64,000 nt of DNA, from assembly GCF_028747205.1 (NCBI RefSeq), contig NZ_CP112880.1, positions 1,054,001-1,118,000 of the forward strand, read 5' to 3'. The position numbers and the translations under genes were made by a program. This stretch comes from Streptomyces sp. CA-278952. Its GTDB lineage: Bacteria > Actinomycetota > Actinomycetes > Streptomycetales > Streptomycetaceae. Position 1 is the stretch's first letter. The number at the start of each line of letters is the position of its first letter. This document shows, piece by piece, positions 16,868 through 26,814 of the stretch. The notes below the pieces were generated by a model that saw only the letters and a program-made list of their open reading frames with translations, searched no databases and was not told the DNA's origin.

Positions 16868-16889
16868 GAGGCCCGGGGCATGGGGCCTC
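16868..16889. terminator. Hairpin between convergent fdhD and HhH gene
   Basis: GAGGCCC (16868-16874) pairs with GGGCCTC (16883-16889) around an 8-base loop, overlapping the stop of the small minus-strand gene. Flanking G-rich and C-rich runs extend it imperfectly. It probably ends transcripts from both sides. Confidence 0.5.
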
Positions 16890-17103
16890 ACTCCCCCGCG
16901 AAGGCCAGGCCCTCGGCGGCCAGCGCCTCGCGGAGGGCTCTGACCGCCTTCGGGCCGACCCCGTGCAGCGCAAGCACCTCCGCCACGGTCACGGTCGTGA
17001 GCTGGGCGAGGCGGGTATAGCCCGCCGCCCGCAGGGCGCCCCGGGCCGGATTGCCCGCCCCATGCGGAAAGTCGTCGGCGGGCGTACCGGGCTCGTCACT
17101 CAT
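16888..17103 (-). CDS. Small helix-hairpin-helix protein
   Basis: 71 residues. The C-terminal 50 form a helix-hairpin-helix pattern resembling the RNA polymerase alpha C-terminal domain: NPARGALRAAGYTRLAQL, then ALHGVGPKAVRALREALAAEG, where GVGPKA is the hairpin. Such small proteins are common in actinomycetes and probably bind DNA non-specifically; no partner or pathway is known to me. The start is followed upstream by the CTACGGG repeat tract, which would be transcribed or lie in its promoter region. Confidence 0.75.
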   Translation of the reverse strand: MSDEPGTPADDFPHGAGNPARGALRAAGYTRLAQLTTVTVAEVLALHGVGPKAVRALREALAAEGLAFAGE

Positions 17104-17124
17104 GGCGCTTCCTCGCTGACGGTG

Positions 17125-17198
17125 CTACGGGCTACGGGCTACGGGCTACGGGCTACGGGCTACGGGCTACGGGCTACGGGCTACGGGCTACGGGCTAC
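17125..17198. repeat. CTACGGG heptamer tandem repeat, ten perfect units
   Basis: Ten identical 7-base units CTACGGG run from 17125 to 17194, followed by CTAC. The tract is uninterrupted and non-coding, about 20 bases upstream of the small helix-hairpin-helix gene. Perfect copies indicate recent slippage expansion. Confidence 0.97.
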
Positions 17199-17457
17199 AC
17201 GGTGATCGCGGCGATCAGGGTGATCCCGGTGGACACAGTGGTCGCAGCGGTCGGATTCGGTGGAGATTCCGGCGCGAGCCGCTTACCCCTCCGTCAGAAG
17301 TGGACCGGACGGACGCCCGAGCCTTGCCCATCTGGCCGGATTTCGACGGTTGACCTGGGCGGACGGCACGGTGTCCGAGGGGCCCGGGCCCCTCCCGCCG
17401 GGCCCCCGCTTGGGGTAGCGTCGCGGCGCTGTGCGGAGCGCCACGAGGAGCATGTCA
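17199..17457. other. Intergenic region upstream of acyl-CoA ligase gene
   Basis: With the heptamer tract this completes a 354-base gene-free stretch (17104-17457). It holds a 15-bp dyad TGATCGC-G-GCGATCA (17203-17217) and a perfect 18-bp palindrome GAGGGGCCCGGGCCCCTC (17377-17394), 63 bases before the ligase start. No RNA gene or further ORF is convincing. Confidence 0.6.
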
Positions 17458-19281
17458 TTGCGCGATTTCACTGTTCCACCCATGCCGGCGGCACCTCAGG
17501 TCGGCGGTCTGGCCGATGTGGTCTTCGACTACGCGGAGGACGATCCGCACCGCGTCGCGCTCGGCCGCAAGGACGCCGGGGGCCAGTGGCGTGATGTCAC
17601 CTCTGCGGACTTCCGCGATCAGGTGCTGGCCCTGGCCAGAGGGCTGATCGCGCACGGGGTGCGGTTCGGTGACCGGGTCGCGCTGATGTCCCGTACGCGC
17701 TACGAGTGGACGCTCTTCGATTTCGCGCTCTGGACCGTCGGGGCCCAGTCGGTGCCGGTCTACCCGACCTCCTCCGCCGAGCAGGTCCTGTGGATGCTGC
17801 ACGACGCCGAGGTGGTGGCGGTGATGGTCGAGCACGAGGACCACGCGATGACCGTCGGCTCGGTGATCGACCGGCTGCCGCATCTGAAGCGGCTGTGGCA
17901 GCTGGACGCCGGAGCGGTGGACGAGCTGTTCGGGGCGGGCGCGGACATCGACGACGAGGTGGTGCAGCGGCACCGGCGCGCGGTGACGCCCGACTCCGTG
18001 GCGACCGTCATCTACACCTCGGGGACGACGGGCCGCCCCAAGGGGTGCGTGATCACCCACGCGAGCTTCATGTTCGAGAGCGACACGATGGTTACGCGCT
18101 GGGAGCCGGTGTTCCACTCCCAGCCCGGCGACGAGGCGGCCACCCTCCTCTTCCTGCCGCTGGCCCATGTCTTCGGGCGGATGGTCGAGATCGCCGCGGT
18201 CCGCGGCCGGGTCAAGCTCGGCCACCAGCCGGAGCTGTCCGCGAACGCGCTGATGCCGGACCTGGTGACGTTCCGGCCGACGTTCATCCTGGCGGTGCCG
18301 TACATCTTCGAGAAGGTGTACAACGGGGCCCGGCGCAAGGCCGAGGCGGAGGGCCGGGCCGGGCCGTTCGACAAGGCCGTCGACATCGCGGTGAAGTACG
18401 CCGAGGCCATGGAGCGGAAGGCGTTCGGGGACGGTCCCGGCCCCTCGGCCGGGCTGCGGATGCAGCACCAGTTCTTCGACAAGGTCGTCTACAAGAAGGT
18501 CCGCGACGCGATGGGCGGCCGGGTGCGGCACGCGATGTCGGGCGGCTCGGGCATGGACCGCCGGCTCGGGCTGTTCTTCGCGGGCGCCGGGGTGAGCGTC
18601 TTCGAGGGGTACGGGCTGACCGAGTCGACCGCCGCGGCGACGGCGAACCCTCCCGAGCGCACCCGGTACGGCACGGTCGGTCAGCCCATCCCCGGAACAT
18701 CGGTGCACATCGCGGACGACGGCGAGGTGTGGTTGCACGGGCCGAACGTGTTCTCCGGCTATCTGGGCAACCCCGGGGCCACCCGGACAGTGCTGCGGGA
18801 CGGCTGGCTCGCCACCGGGGATCTCGGTGCGCTGGACGAGGACGGCTATCTGACGATCACCGGGCGGAAGAAGGAGATCCTGGTGACGTCCGGCGGCAAG
18901 AGCGTCTCCCCGGCCGGTCTGGAGGAACGCGTACGGGCGCATCCGCTGGTGGCGCAGTGCATCGTCGTCGGCAACGACCGCCCGTACATCGCGGCGCTCG
19001 TCACCGTCGACCAGGAGTCCGTGGACCACTGGCTGTCGATGCGGGGTCGCACCCCGCTCGGCCCGGCCGACCTGGTGCGGGACCCGGATCTGGAGATGGA
19101 GGTCCGCCGGGCGGTGGTGGCCGCCAATACGGCGGTGTCCCAGGCCGAGTCGATCCGTACGTTCCGGATCCTGGCCCATCCGTTCACCGAGGAGACGGGG
19201 CTGCTGACGCCCTCGCTGAAGCTGAAGCGCAAGGCGATCGAGACGGCGTACGCGGTCGAGGTCGACGCGCTGTACCACTGA
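17458..19281 (+). CDS. Long-chain acyl-CoA synthetase (AMP-dependent ligase, FadD family)
   Basis: About 607 residues of the ANL adenylate-forming superfamily, which activates fatty acids to acyl-AMP and then acyl-CoA. Seen: P-loop-like VIYTSGTTGRPKG, FEGYGLTESTAA, WLATGDLGALDEDGYLTITGRKKEIL and a C-terminal Lys region (LKLKRKAIETAY). The TTG at 17458 is chosen because GAGGAG stands 7 bases before it and the product then begins LRDFTVPP, like other streptomycete FadDs; the ATG at 17452 is only 1 base from that RBS, and a GTG at 17431 lacks one. It is a monocistronic, membrane-associated fatty-acid-activating enzyme. Confidence 0.9.
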   Translation: MRDFTVPPMPAAPQVGGLADVVFDYAEDDPHRVALGRKDAGGQWRDVTSADFRDQVLALARGLIAHGVRFGDRVALMSRTRYEWTLFDFALWTVGAQSVPVYPTSSAEQVLWMLHDAEVVAVMVEHEDHAMTVGSVIDRLPHLKRLWQLDAGAVDELFGAGADIDDEVVQRHRRAVTPDSVATVIYTSGTTGRPKGCVITHASFMFESDTMVTRWEPVFHSQPGDEAATLLFLPLAHVFGRMVEIAAVRGRVKLGHQPELSANALMPDLVTFRPTFILAVPYIFEKVYNGARRKAEAEGRAGPFDKAVDIAVKYAEAMERKAFGDGPGPSAGLRMQHQFFDKVVYKKVRDAMGGRVRHAMSGGSGMDRRLGLFFAGAGVSVFEGYGLTESTAAATANPPERTRYGTVGQPIPGTSVHIADDGEVWLHGPNVFSGYLGNPGATRTVLRDGWLATGDLGALDEDGYLTITGRKKEILVTSGGKSVSPAGLEERVRAHPLVAQCIVVGNDRPYIAALVTVDQESVDHWLSMRGRTPLGPADLVRDPDLEMEVRRAVVAANTAVSQAESIRTFRILAHPFTEETGLLTPSLKLKRKAIETAYAVEVDALYH

Positions 19282-19404
19282 CCCGGCGGCGGCGCGGCGG
19301 CGGGGCGGCGCGTTCGAGGCTGCCGGAAGGGGGCGGGAATGCTGGGACCTGCCCGGTCGTTGTCGTGGGGAGTTATCAACCGACGACGTTAGGATCGATC
19401 GCTC

Positions 19405-20241
19405 GTGAGCCAGGTCCCCTCCATCACCCTCAACAACGGCCTCGACATGCCGCAGCTCGGTTTCGGTGTCTGGCAGGTGCCGGACGGCGAGGCGGAGAAG
19501 GCGGTCGCCACGGCCATCGAGACCGGGTACCGGAGCATCGACACCGCCGCGATCTACGAGAACGAGACCGGCACCGGCAAGGCCATCGCCGCCTCCGGCG
19601 TCGCCCGTGACGAGCTCTTCGTCACCACGAAGCTGTGGAACAGCGAGCAGGGCCACGACCGCGCCCTGCGCGCCTTCGACGCCTCGCTGGACAAGCTCGG
19701 CCTGGACTACGTCGACCTGTACCTGATCCACTGGCCGGTCCCGGCGAAGGACGCGTACACCGAGACGTACAACGTGCTGGAGAAGATCCTTGCCGACGGC
19801 CGCGCGAAGGCCATCGGCGTGTCGAACTTGCATCCCGAGCACCTGGAGCGGCTGCTCGCCGAGACCTCCGTGGTGCCGGCCGTCAACCAGGTCGAGCTGC
19901 ACCCGCAGCTCCAGCAGGGCGAGCTCCGCGCCTTCCACGCCGAGCACGGCATCGCCACCGAGGCGTGGTCGCCGCTGGGCCAGGGCAAGGGCCTGCTGGA
20001 GGTGCCGACGGTCGTCGCCATCGCCCAGAAGCACGGCCGTACGCCCGCCCAGGCGGTGCTGCGCTGGCATCTGCAGACCGGCAACATCGCGATCCCGAAG
20101 TCCGTGACCCCCTCGCGGATCAAGGAGAACCTCGACGTGTTCGGCTTCGAGCTGGACGCCGACGACCTCGCCGCCTTCGCCGCCCTGGACGAGGGCAAGC
20201 GGCTCGGCTCGGACCCGGCGGAGTTCAACGTCGGCGCCTGA
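19405..20241 (+). CDS. Aldo/keto reductase
   Basis: 278 residues, the standard length of AKR family 5-like 2,5-diketo-gluconate reductases. The TIM barrel carries the catalytic tetrad: Asp and Tyr in GYRSIDTAAIYENE, Lys in VTTKLWN, His in LYLIHWP. NADPH-binding segments near the C-terminus (IPKSVTPSRIKEN) are intact. It reduces aldehydes or ketones with NADPH. The GTG start has only AGGA upstream; a -10-like TAGGAT at 19390 ends 9 bases before it, so the message may be leaderless. A strong hairpin follows the stop. Confidence 0.9.
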   Translation: MSQVPSITLNNGLDMPQLGFGVWQVPDGEAEKAVATAIETGYRSIDTAAIYENETGTGKAIAASGVARDELFVTTKLWNSEQGHDRALRAFDASLDKLGLDYVDLYLIHWPVPAKDAYTETYNVLEKILADGRAKAIGVSNLHPEHLERLLAETSVVPAVNQVELHPQLQQGELRAFHAEHGIATEAWSPLGQGKGLLEVPTVVAIAQKHGRTPAQAVLRWHLQTGNIAIPKSVTPSRIKENLDVFGFELDADDLAAFAALDEGKRLGSDPAEFNVGA

Positions 20242-20250
20242 GCGTCCGGC

Positions 20251-20290
20251 CGACGGCGCCCCCACCGGGATCACGGTGGGGGCGCCGTCG
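20251..20290 (+). terminator. Perfect 16-bp hairpin terminator
   Basis: CGACGGCGCCCCCACC (20251-20266) pairs perfectly with 20275-20290 around the loop GGGATCAC, 9 bases after the aldo/keto reductase stop. No T-run follows. Confidence 0.9.
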
Positions 20291-20351
20291 TCAGCCGGTG
20301 CGCCGGCGGCAGCACGGCAGTACACAGGTCGAACCGGGGAGACAGGGAAAC

Positions 20352-20819
20352 ATGAGCGGCGAACTCGCGCCCGTCGTCGAGGCGGGTCCGTACCGCCTGC
20401 GCAACGTCGGCAGCAAGCTGGTGCTGGAGGTGTACGGCGCGGCCAAGGGCAGTGGGGCCCGGGTCCAGCAGGGCGAGGACGACGGGACGGCCGCGCAGGT
20501 GTGGCGGCTGGCCCCGGTGCACGAGGGCGCGGCCCTCTTCCACCTGGTCAACGAGCACAGTGGGAAGCGGCTGGACGTGGCCAATGCCGATACGTCGAAC
20601 GGCACCCGCATCCAGCAGTGGAAGGCCAACAACTTCGGTGCCCAGGAGTGGCTGATCGAGCAGCACGCGGAGGCGCCCGGGACGGTGACGCTGGTGAGTT
20701 TCATCAGCGGGCTCGTCATGGAGGTCGCGGACCGTTCCACCGTGGACGGCGGCGCGATTCATCAGTGGGAGGACACCGACTCCCCCTTCCAGTGGTGGCG
20801 GTTGGAGCCGGTGTCGTAG
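20352..20819 (+). CDS. Ricin-type beta-trefoil lectin-domain protein
   Basis: 155 residues that make up a single beta-trefoil of three repeats. The carbohydrate-binding QxW-type motifs are visible: AAQVWRL, RIQQWKANN with AQEWLIE, and AIHQWEDTD with FQWWRLEP. No signal peptide or catalytic domain is present, so it may be cytosolic or released by an unknown route; it could bind sugars or act as a small lectin. ATG 20352 follows GGGGAGACAGGG. The last 27 bases of the gene and the 20 after it are duplicated directly downstream, including the stop region. Confidence 0.85.
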   Translation: MSGELAPVVEAGPYRLRNVGSKLVLEVYGAAKGSGARVQQGEDDGTAAQVWRLAPVHEGAALFHLVNEHSGKRLDVANADTSNGTRIQQWKANNFGAQEWLIEQHAEAPGTVTLVSFISGLVMEVADRSTVDGGAIHQWEDTDSPFQWWRLEPVS

Positions 20820-20884
20820 GGCAGCGGGGGTAGCCCGGGTGGTGGCGGTTGGAGCCGGTGTCCAGGGCAGCGGGGTAGCCCGGG
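20793..20884. repeat. 47-bp tandem duplication spanning the lectin gene stop codon
   Basis: Unit 1 is 20793-20839 and unit 2 is 20840-20884; they begin TGGTGGCGGTTGGAGCCGG and end TAGCCCGGG. Unit 1 carries the stop TAG (20817-20819); unit 2 differs by a small change there and one lost G. The copies lie between convergent genes. Confidence 0.92.
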
Positions 20885-20898
20885 ACGGCGTCGCCGGT

Positions 20899-21864
20899 TC
20901 AGTCGCGGCGGCCCAGGTGGACCGTGCGGGCGGTGAGCAGGTGGACATCGGGGCGGTGGTGAAGGCCTTCGGGGTCCTCGGGGTCCAGGAGCCGGTCCAG
21001 CACCGCGCTGTCCTCGGCCGACAGCAGCTCGCCCAGCACCTCCCGCTCGCGGGTGATGCTCGCGACGACATGGTCGCGGGCGGGTCCCGAGAGCGGGGCG
21101 GGCAGGTCGAGGAGGAAGCTCCGGGCGCCCTGCGGGACGAGGCCGACCGCGGTGAAGAGCGCACTCCAGTCCTCGGTCTCCCGCTTCGCGCCCGGGAGTT
21201 CGGACCGCATGTGCTGGAAGCGGGTGGCGGCGGCCGCGCCCATACGAGCCTCCAGGCCGGGCTGTCCGATGCCGATGTCGCGGGGCAGCCGTCGGGTGGG
21301 CAGCCCACCCTCGACGAGCGCGACCGTGCCACCGGGCCGCAGGAGCCCGGCGAAACCGGCCAGAGCAGCGCGCTGGTCGCCCAGGTGGTGCAGGGAGTTG
21401 CCCGCCCAGATCAGATCGGCCTCGCCCAGCCGGTCGAAGTCCGCGGGGAGTTCGGCCTCCAGGGTCAGGAAGCGGTCGATCACGCCGAGGCGTCGCGCGC
21501 GGTTCTTCGCGCGTTCCAGGAGGGCGGGTGTGGCGTCCACCGCCACCACTTCGGCCTCCGGGAAGACCTCGGCCAGCAGGCAGGAGACGACGCCGGGGCC
21601 GCTGCCGATGTCCAGGACCCGGCGGACGTTCGGCGCGGTGGGCAGGGCGGCAATCCAGCGGGCCGCCTCCTCGTACTGCGCGCCGTTGAGTTCGGCCTCC
21701 TGCTCCAGCAGGGGTCCGAGGACGTCCCAGTCGATGTCCGTCGCCGGATCGCCGCCCGATCCGTGCACATGGGCAGGGGAATGGGCGTGGGCAGGGGCGT
21801 GGGCGTCTACGGGCGTGGCGGGTGCGTGCGCGTCGTGGTGGCCGTGACCGGCGTGGCTGCTCAT
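20899..21864 (-). CDS. Class I SAM-dependent methyltransferase with His-rich N-terminus
   Basis: 321 residues. Residues 5-35 are rich in His and Ala (HGHHDAHAP, then AHAPAHAHSPAHVHG), resembling metal-binding tails. The rest is a Rossmann methyltransferase: motif I VLDIGSGPGVVSCLLAEV, acidic Asp in VVAVDATPALLERA, and DLIWAGNSLHHLGD before LLRPGGTVALVEGG. An N-terminal helical segment (LLEQEAELNGAQYEEAARWI) may help dimerise. The substrate is unknown. ATG 21864 has GGAGAGG upstream. It diverges from a LysR gene over 247 bases that contain two dyads, so LysR control is likely. Metal-linked function is a guess from the His tail only. Confidence 0.82.
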   Translation of the reverse strand: MSSHAGHGHHDAHAPATPVDAHAPAHAHSPAHVHGSGGDPATDIDWDVLGPLLEQEAELNGAQYEEAARWIAALPTAPNVRRVLDIGSGPGVVSCLLAEVFPEAEVVAVDATPALLERAKNRARRLGVIDRFLTLEAELPADFDRLGEADLIWAGNSLHHLGDQRAALAGFAGLLRPGGTVALVEGGLPTRRLPRDIGIGQPGLEARMGAAAATRFQHMRSELPGAKRETEDWSALFTAVGLVPQGARSFLLDLPAPLSGPARDHVVASITREREVLGELLSAEDSAVLDRLLDPEDPEGLHHRPDVHLLTARTVHLGRRD

Positions 21865-21904
21865 GGGATCAGCCTCTCCGAAGGACGGTCGCCCGGCAAT
21901 CTTC

Positions 21905-21921
21905 TTTGCCGGTCCGGCAAA
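21905..21921. promoter_or_regulatory. Perfect 8-1-8 inverted repeat upstream of methyltransferase gene
   Basis: TTTGCCGG-T-CCGGCAAA, 41 bases before the methyltransferase start. It could be an operator or a leader hairpin. A partial extra copy (CCCGGCAAT) stands at 21892. Confidence 0.5.
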
Positions 21922-22067
21922 TCGAGCCGGCCGCGCTGACCGGGGACCAGCGCTCGGGTTCGTACACCGCCCGGGACGGCGCCTGGTACGGCTGAACCGG
22001 AACGCCGCGTCCCGCCGCCCGGGCCGACGGAGTACACCCCGTATACACCGACCGAACGGTAGGCGGA

Positions 22068-22090
22068 GCGCACATATTGCCGGGGTGCGC
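22068..22090. promoter_or_regulatory. GCGCAC-N11-GTGCGC dyad, candidate LysR site
   Basis: Six-base arms separated by 11 bases (ATATTGCCGGG), 22 bases ahead of the LysR start, in the divergent region. The spacing fits a LysR-type recognition site. The -10-like TAACTT (22100-22105) lies 6 bases before the ATG, implying a leaderless LysR mRNA. Confidence 0.45.
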
Positions 22091-22111
22091 CTGGGCCCAT
22101 AACTTGCCCTT

Positions 22112-23074
22112 ATGGAGCTTGAGTTGCGCCATCTGCGAACGGTCCGTGCCATTGCCGACACGGGCAGCCTCACCAAGGCCGCCGCCACGCTGGGGCTTGC
22201 CCAGCCTGCCCTCAGCGCTCAGCTGCGGCGGATCGAGAAGGCCCTGGGCGGCTCCCTGTTCGACCGCGACCACACCGGGGCGCGGGCCACCCCGCTCGGC
22301 GAACTGGTGTTGGGACGGGCCCGGGTGGTGCTGCCCGCGGTCAGTGAACTCCAGGCGGAGGCGGTGCGGTTCGCCAATGCCACGGGGTCGCTGGACCGGT
22401 TCCGGCTGGGCGGCACGCACGGTCCGCTGCTCGGCGGCCTGGTGGACCGGATGGCCGCCGCGCACCCGTCGGTGCCGGTGTCGACGTACACCTCGTGGTC
22501 GGTCGCCGAGATCGCCTCGCTGGTGATCGACGGCCGGCTGGACTTCGCGCTGATCGGAACGTGCGGCGAGAGCCCGCCGCCGCTGGCGGACCGGCTGGTC
22601 TGGGAGGTCGTCGGGGTGGACCCGGTCTTCGTGATGCTGCCGGAGGATCACGCCCTGGCCGGTGAGACGGAGCTGGAGCTGGCGGCCCTCGCGGACGAGT
22701 GCTGGGCGGATGTGCCCGGCGACGGCTGCTTCTCCGACTGCTTCACCTCGGCCTGCGCGCGGTCGGGCTTCACCCCGGTGTCGGTGTACGAGACGGACAC
22801 CTCGTCCGTCGTCCATCTGGTGCAGGTGGGGCGGGCGATAGGGCTGTGCCGGGCGACGTTCCCGCCGGCGCCCGGCCTGGTGACCAGACCGCTGGCCGGC
22901 GCGCCGCTCAGCTGGCGTCATCTGGTGGGCTGGCACCCGCACTCCCCCGCCGCGGACGCCGCGGCGGGGACGGTGGCCGGAGCGACCCGCGCGGCCTACG
23001 CCGAGGCGGTGTCGCGCAGCCCGAGCTACGCGCAGTGGCTCGGCGCGCACCCGAGGTTCGGCACGGTGGCCTGA
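22112..23074 (+). CDS. LysR-family transcriptional regulator
   Basis: 320 residues. The winged HTH is typical (ELRHLRTVRAIADTGSLTKAAATLGLAQPALSAQLRRIEKALGGS split across residues 4-50), followed by the two-lobed effector domain (SLDRFRLGGTHGPLLGGLVDRM, then CFSDCFTSACARSG). It probably controls the divergent His-rich methyltransferase and its own gene. The effector is unknown. Confidence 0.9.
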   Translation: MELELRHLRTVRAIADTGSLTKAAATLGLAQPALSAQLRRIEKALGGSLFDRDHTGARATPLGELVLGRARVVLPAVSELQAEAVRFANATGSLDRFRLGGTHGPLLGGLVDRMAAAHPSVPVSTYTSWSVAEIASLVIDGRLDFALIGTCGESPPPLADRLVWEVVGVDPVFVMLPEDHALAGETELELAALADECWADVPGDGCFSDCFTSACARSGFTPVSVYETDTSSVVHLVQVGRAIGLCRATFPPAPGLVTRPLAGAPLSWRHLVGWHPHSPAADAAAGTVAGATRAAYAEAVSRSPSYAQWLGAHPRFGTVA

Positions 23075-23091
23075 GTCCCGGGCCCGCCGGG

Positions 23092-23397
23092 CTACTCGGC
23101 TCCGTGGGCCACGGCGGCGGACGCCACCCGGGCGGCGAGCGCGAGGTCCTTCTCGGTGACCGCGCCTCCCGCGTCGTGCGTGTGGACGGAGAGGGCCACC
23201 GTGTTGTATCCGAGCGTCAGGTCCGAGTGATGGTTCAGCTCGTCCTGGATCCGCGCGATGTGGACCGTCAGCGCGGCGGCGGCGACGTGCGAGGGCAGCC
23301 GGAAGGTCCGGGTGAGCCGGTCACCTTCCAGCGCCCAGCCGGGCAGGCTCTCCAGCCGGCGGTCGATCTCGGTCGGCGAAAGCGGCTCTGCGCTCAT
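23092..23397 (-). CDS. 4a-hydroxytetrahydrobiopterin dehydratase
   Basis: 101 residues of the pterin-4a-carbinolamine dehydratase family, which regenerates the pterin cofactor after aromatic amino acid hydroxylation. The signature is present: LNHHSDLTLGYNTVALSVHTHDAGG, in which HH and the later H form the active site (here split as LNHHSD and YNTV). The N-terminal LPGWALEGDRL is typical. ATG 23397 has GGGAG upstream and gives the normal family length. No aromatic hydroxylase is nearby. It converges with the LysR gene 17 bases away. Confidence 0.9.
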   Translation of the reverse strand: MSAEPLSPTEIDRRLESLPGWALEGDRLTRTFRLPSHVAAAALTVHIARIQDELNHHSDLTLGYNTVALSVHTHDAGGAVTEKDLALAARVASAAVAHGAE

Positions 23398-23497
23398 GGA
23401 ACGGCTCCCGTGGGTTTCGGTGGATCGGCGCATGCGTCACAGCGGGCCGGGGCGGCCCGTACCGGCCCCGGCCCGCCGGTGACGTTACGGTCTTGGC

Positions 23498-24328
23498 ATG
23501 ACGACTGTCTTGCCCGACACGGGAGTAGGGCCGCTGCTGCGGGACTGGCGGGAACAGCGGCGCATCAGCCAGCTAGAGCTGGCCCTTCGCGCCGACTCCT
23601 CGGCCCGCCACATCTCGTTCATCGAGACGGGCCGCTCCCGGCCCAGCGAGGACATGGTCCTGCGGCTGGCCGAGGAGCTGGGCGTCCCGGTCCGTGAACG
23701 CAACGCCCTTCTGGTGGTCGCCGGCTACGCGCCCCGCTACGCGCAGACGCCGCTCGACGACCCCGCGATGGCCTCCCTCCGCGAGAGCCTCGACCGGCTG
23801 CTCGCGGCGTACGAGCCGTATCCGGCGCTCGTGGTGGACGGCACCTACGGGGTGGTGGCGGCCAATCGGGGGATCGCCCTGCTGCTGGAGGGGGTGCCGG
23901 AGAAGCTGCTGGTCCCGCCGGTGAACGCCATGCGGCTCACCCTCCACCCGGAGGGGCTCGCCCCGCGCATCGTGAACCTCCCGGAGTGGCGGGCGGACCT
24001 GCTGGCGCAGATGGGCCGCCAGATCGCCCTCGTACGCTCGCCGGAGCTGCGTGCGCTGTACGACGAGGTGGCCGCCTATCCGGTCCCCGCACGGGCAGCC
24101 GGCGCGGACCGTCGCACCGACGGTGCGGGCGGTGCGGGGCGGGAGCGCTCCGCCGCGTTCGCGCTGCCGATGCTGCTCGAACACGGGGGCCGGGTCCTGT
24201 CGTTCGTGTCGTCGATCGCGACGTTCAACACGCCGATGGACGTGACGGTGGCCGAGCTGGCCATCGAGACGTTCCTCCCCGCCGACCGGGAGACGGCCGC
24301 CTATCTGCACGCGCACGTCCCGTCCTGA
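23498..24328 (+). CDS. XRE-family regulator with MmyB-like ligand-binding domain
   Basis: 276 residues. N-terminal Cro/C1 HTH (LLRDWREQRRISQLELALRA, then SARHISFIETGRSRPSEDMV), followed by a PAS-like MmyB domain (YPALVVDGTYGVVAANRGI, LTLHPEGLAPRIVNLPEWRADLLAQM) that binds small ligands such as fatty acids in the family. A -10-like TACGGT about 8 bases before the ATG suggests a leaderless mRNA. It diverges from the pterin dehydratase gene by 100 bases. Targets are unknown; MmyB-type regulators often control a neighbouring oxidoreductase, but none is adjacent. Confidence 0.9.
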   Translation: MTTVLPDTGVGPLLRDWREQRRISQLELALRADSSARHISFIETGRSRPSEDMVLRLAEELGVPVRERNALLVVAGYAPRYAQTPLDDPAMASLRESLDRLLAAYEPYPALVVDGTYGVVAANRGIALLLEGVPEKLLVPPVNAMRLTLHPEGLAPRIVNLPEWRADLLAQMGRQIALVRSPELRALYDEVAAYPVPARAAGADRRTDGAGGAGRERSAAFALPMLLEHGGRVLSFVSSIATFNTPMDVTVAELAIETFLPADRETAAYLHAHVPS

Positions 24329-24403
24329 CCCTGCCCCTGCCTCCTCCTGGCGCCTGGCGCCTGGCCGGGGCGGCCGGTCGTGGCGCCGGAGCGCGGGATC
24401 ACC

Positions 24404-26779
<2,376 letters not shown>

Positions 26780-26814
26780 GGAAATCCTCCGGTGGGGCGC
26801 CGGGCGCCCTCATC

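Noticed and set aside
17125..17198. CTACGGG array as a CRISPR or origin iteron array
   Set aside because: Units are 7 bases with no spacers, and there are no cas or replication genes nearby.
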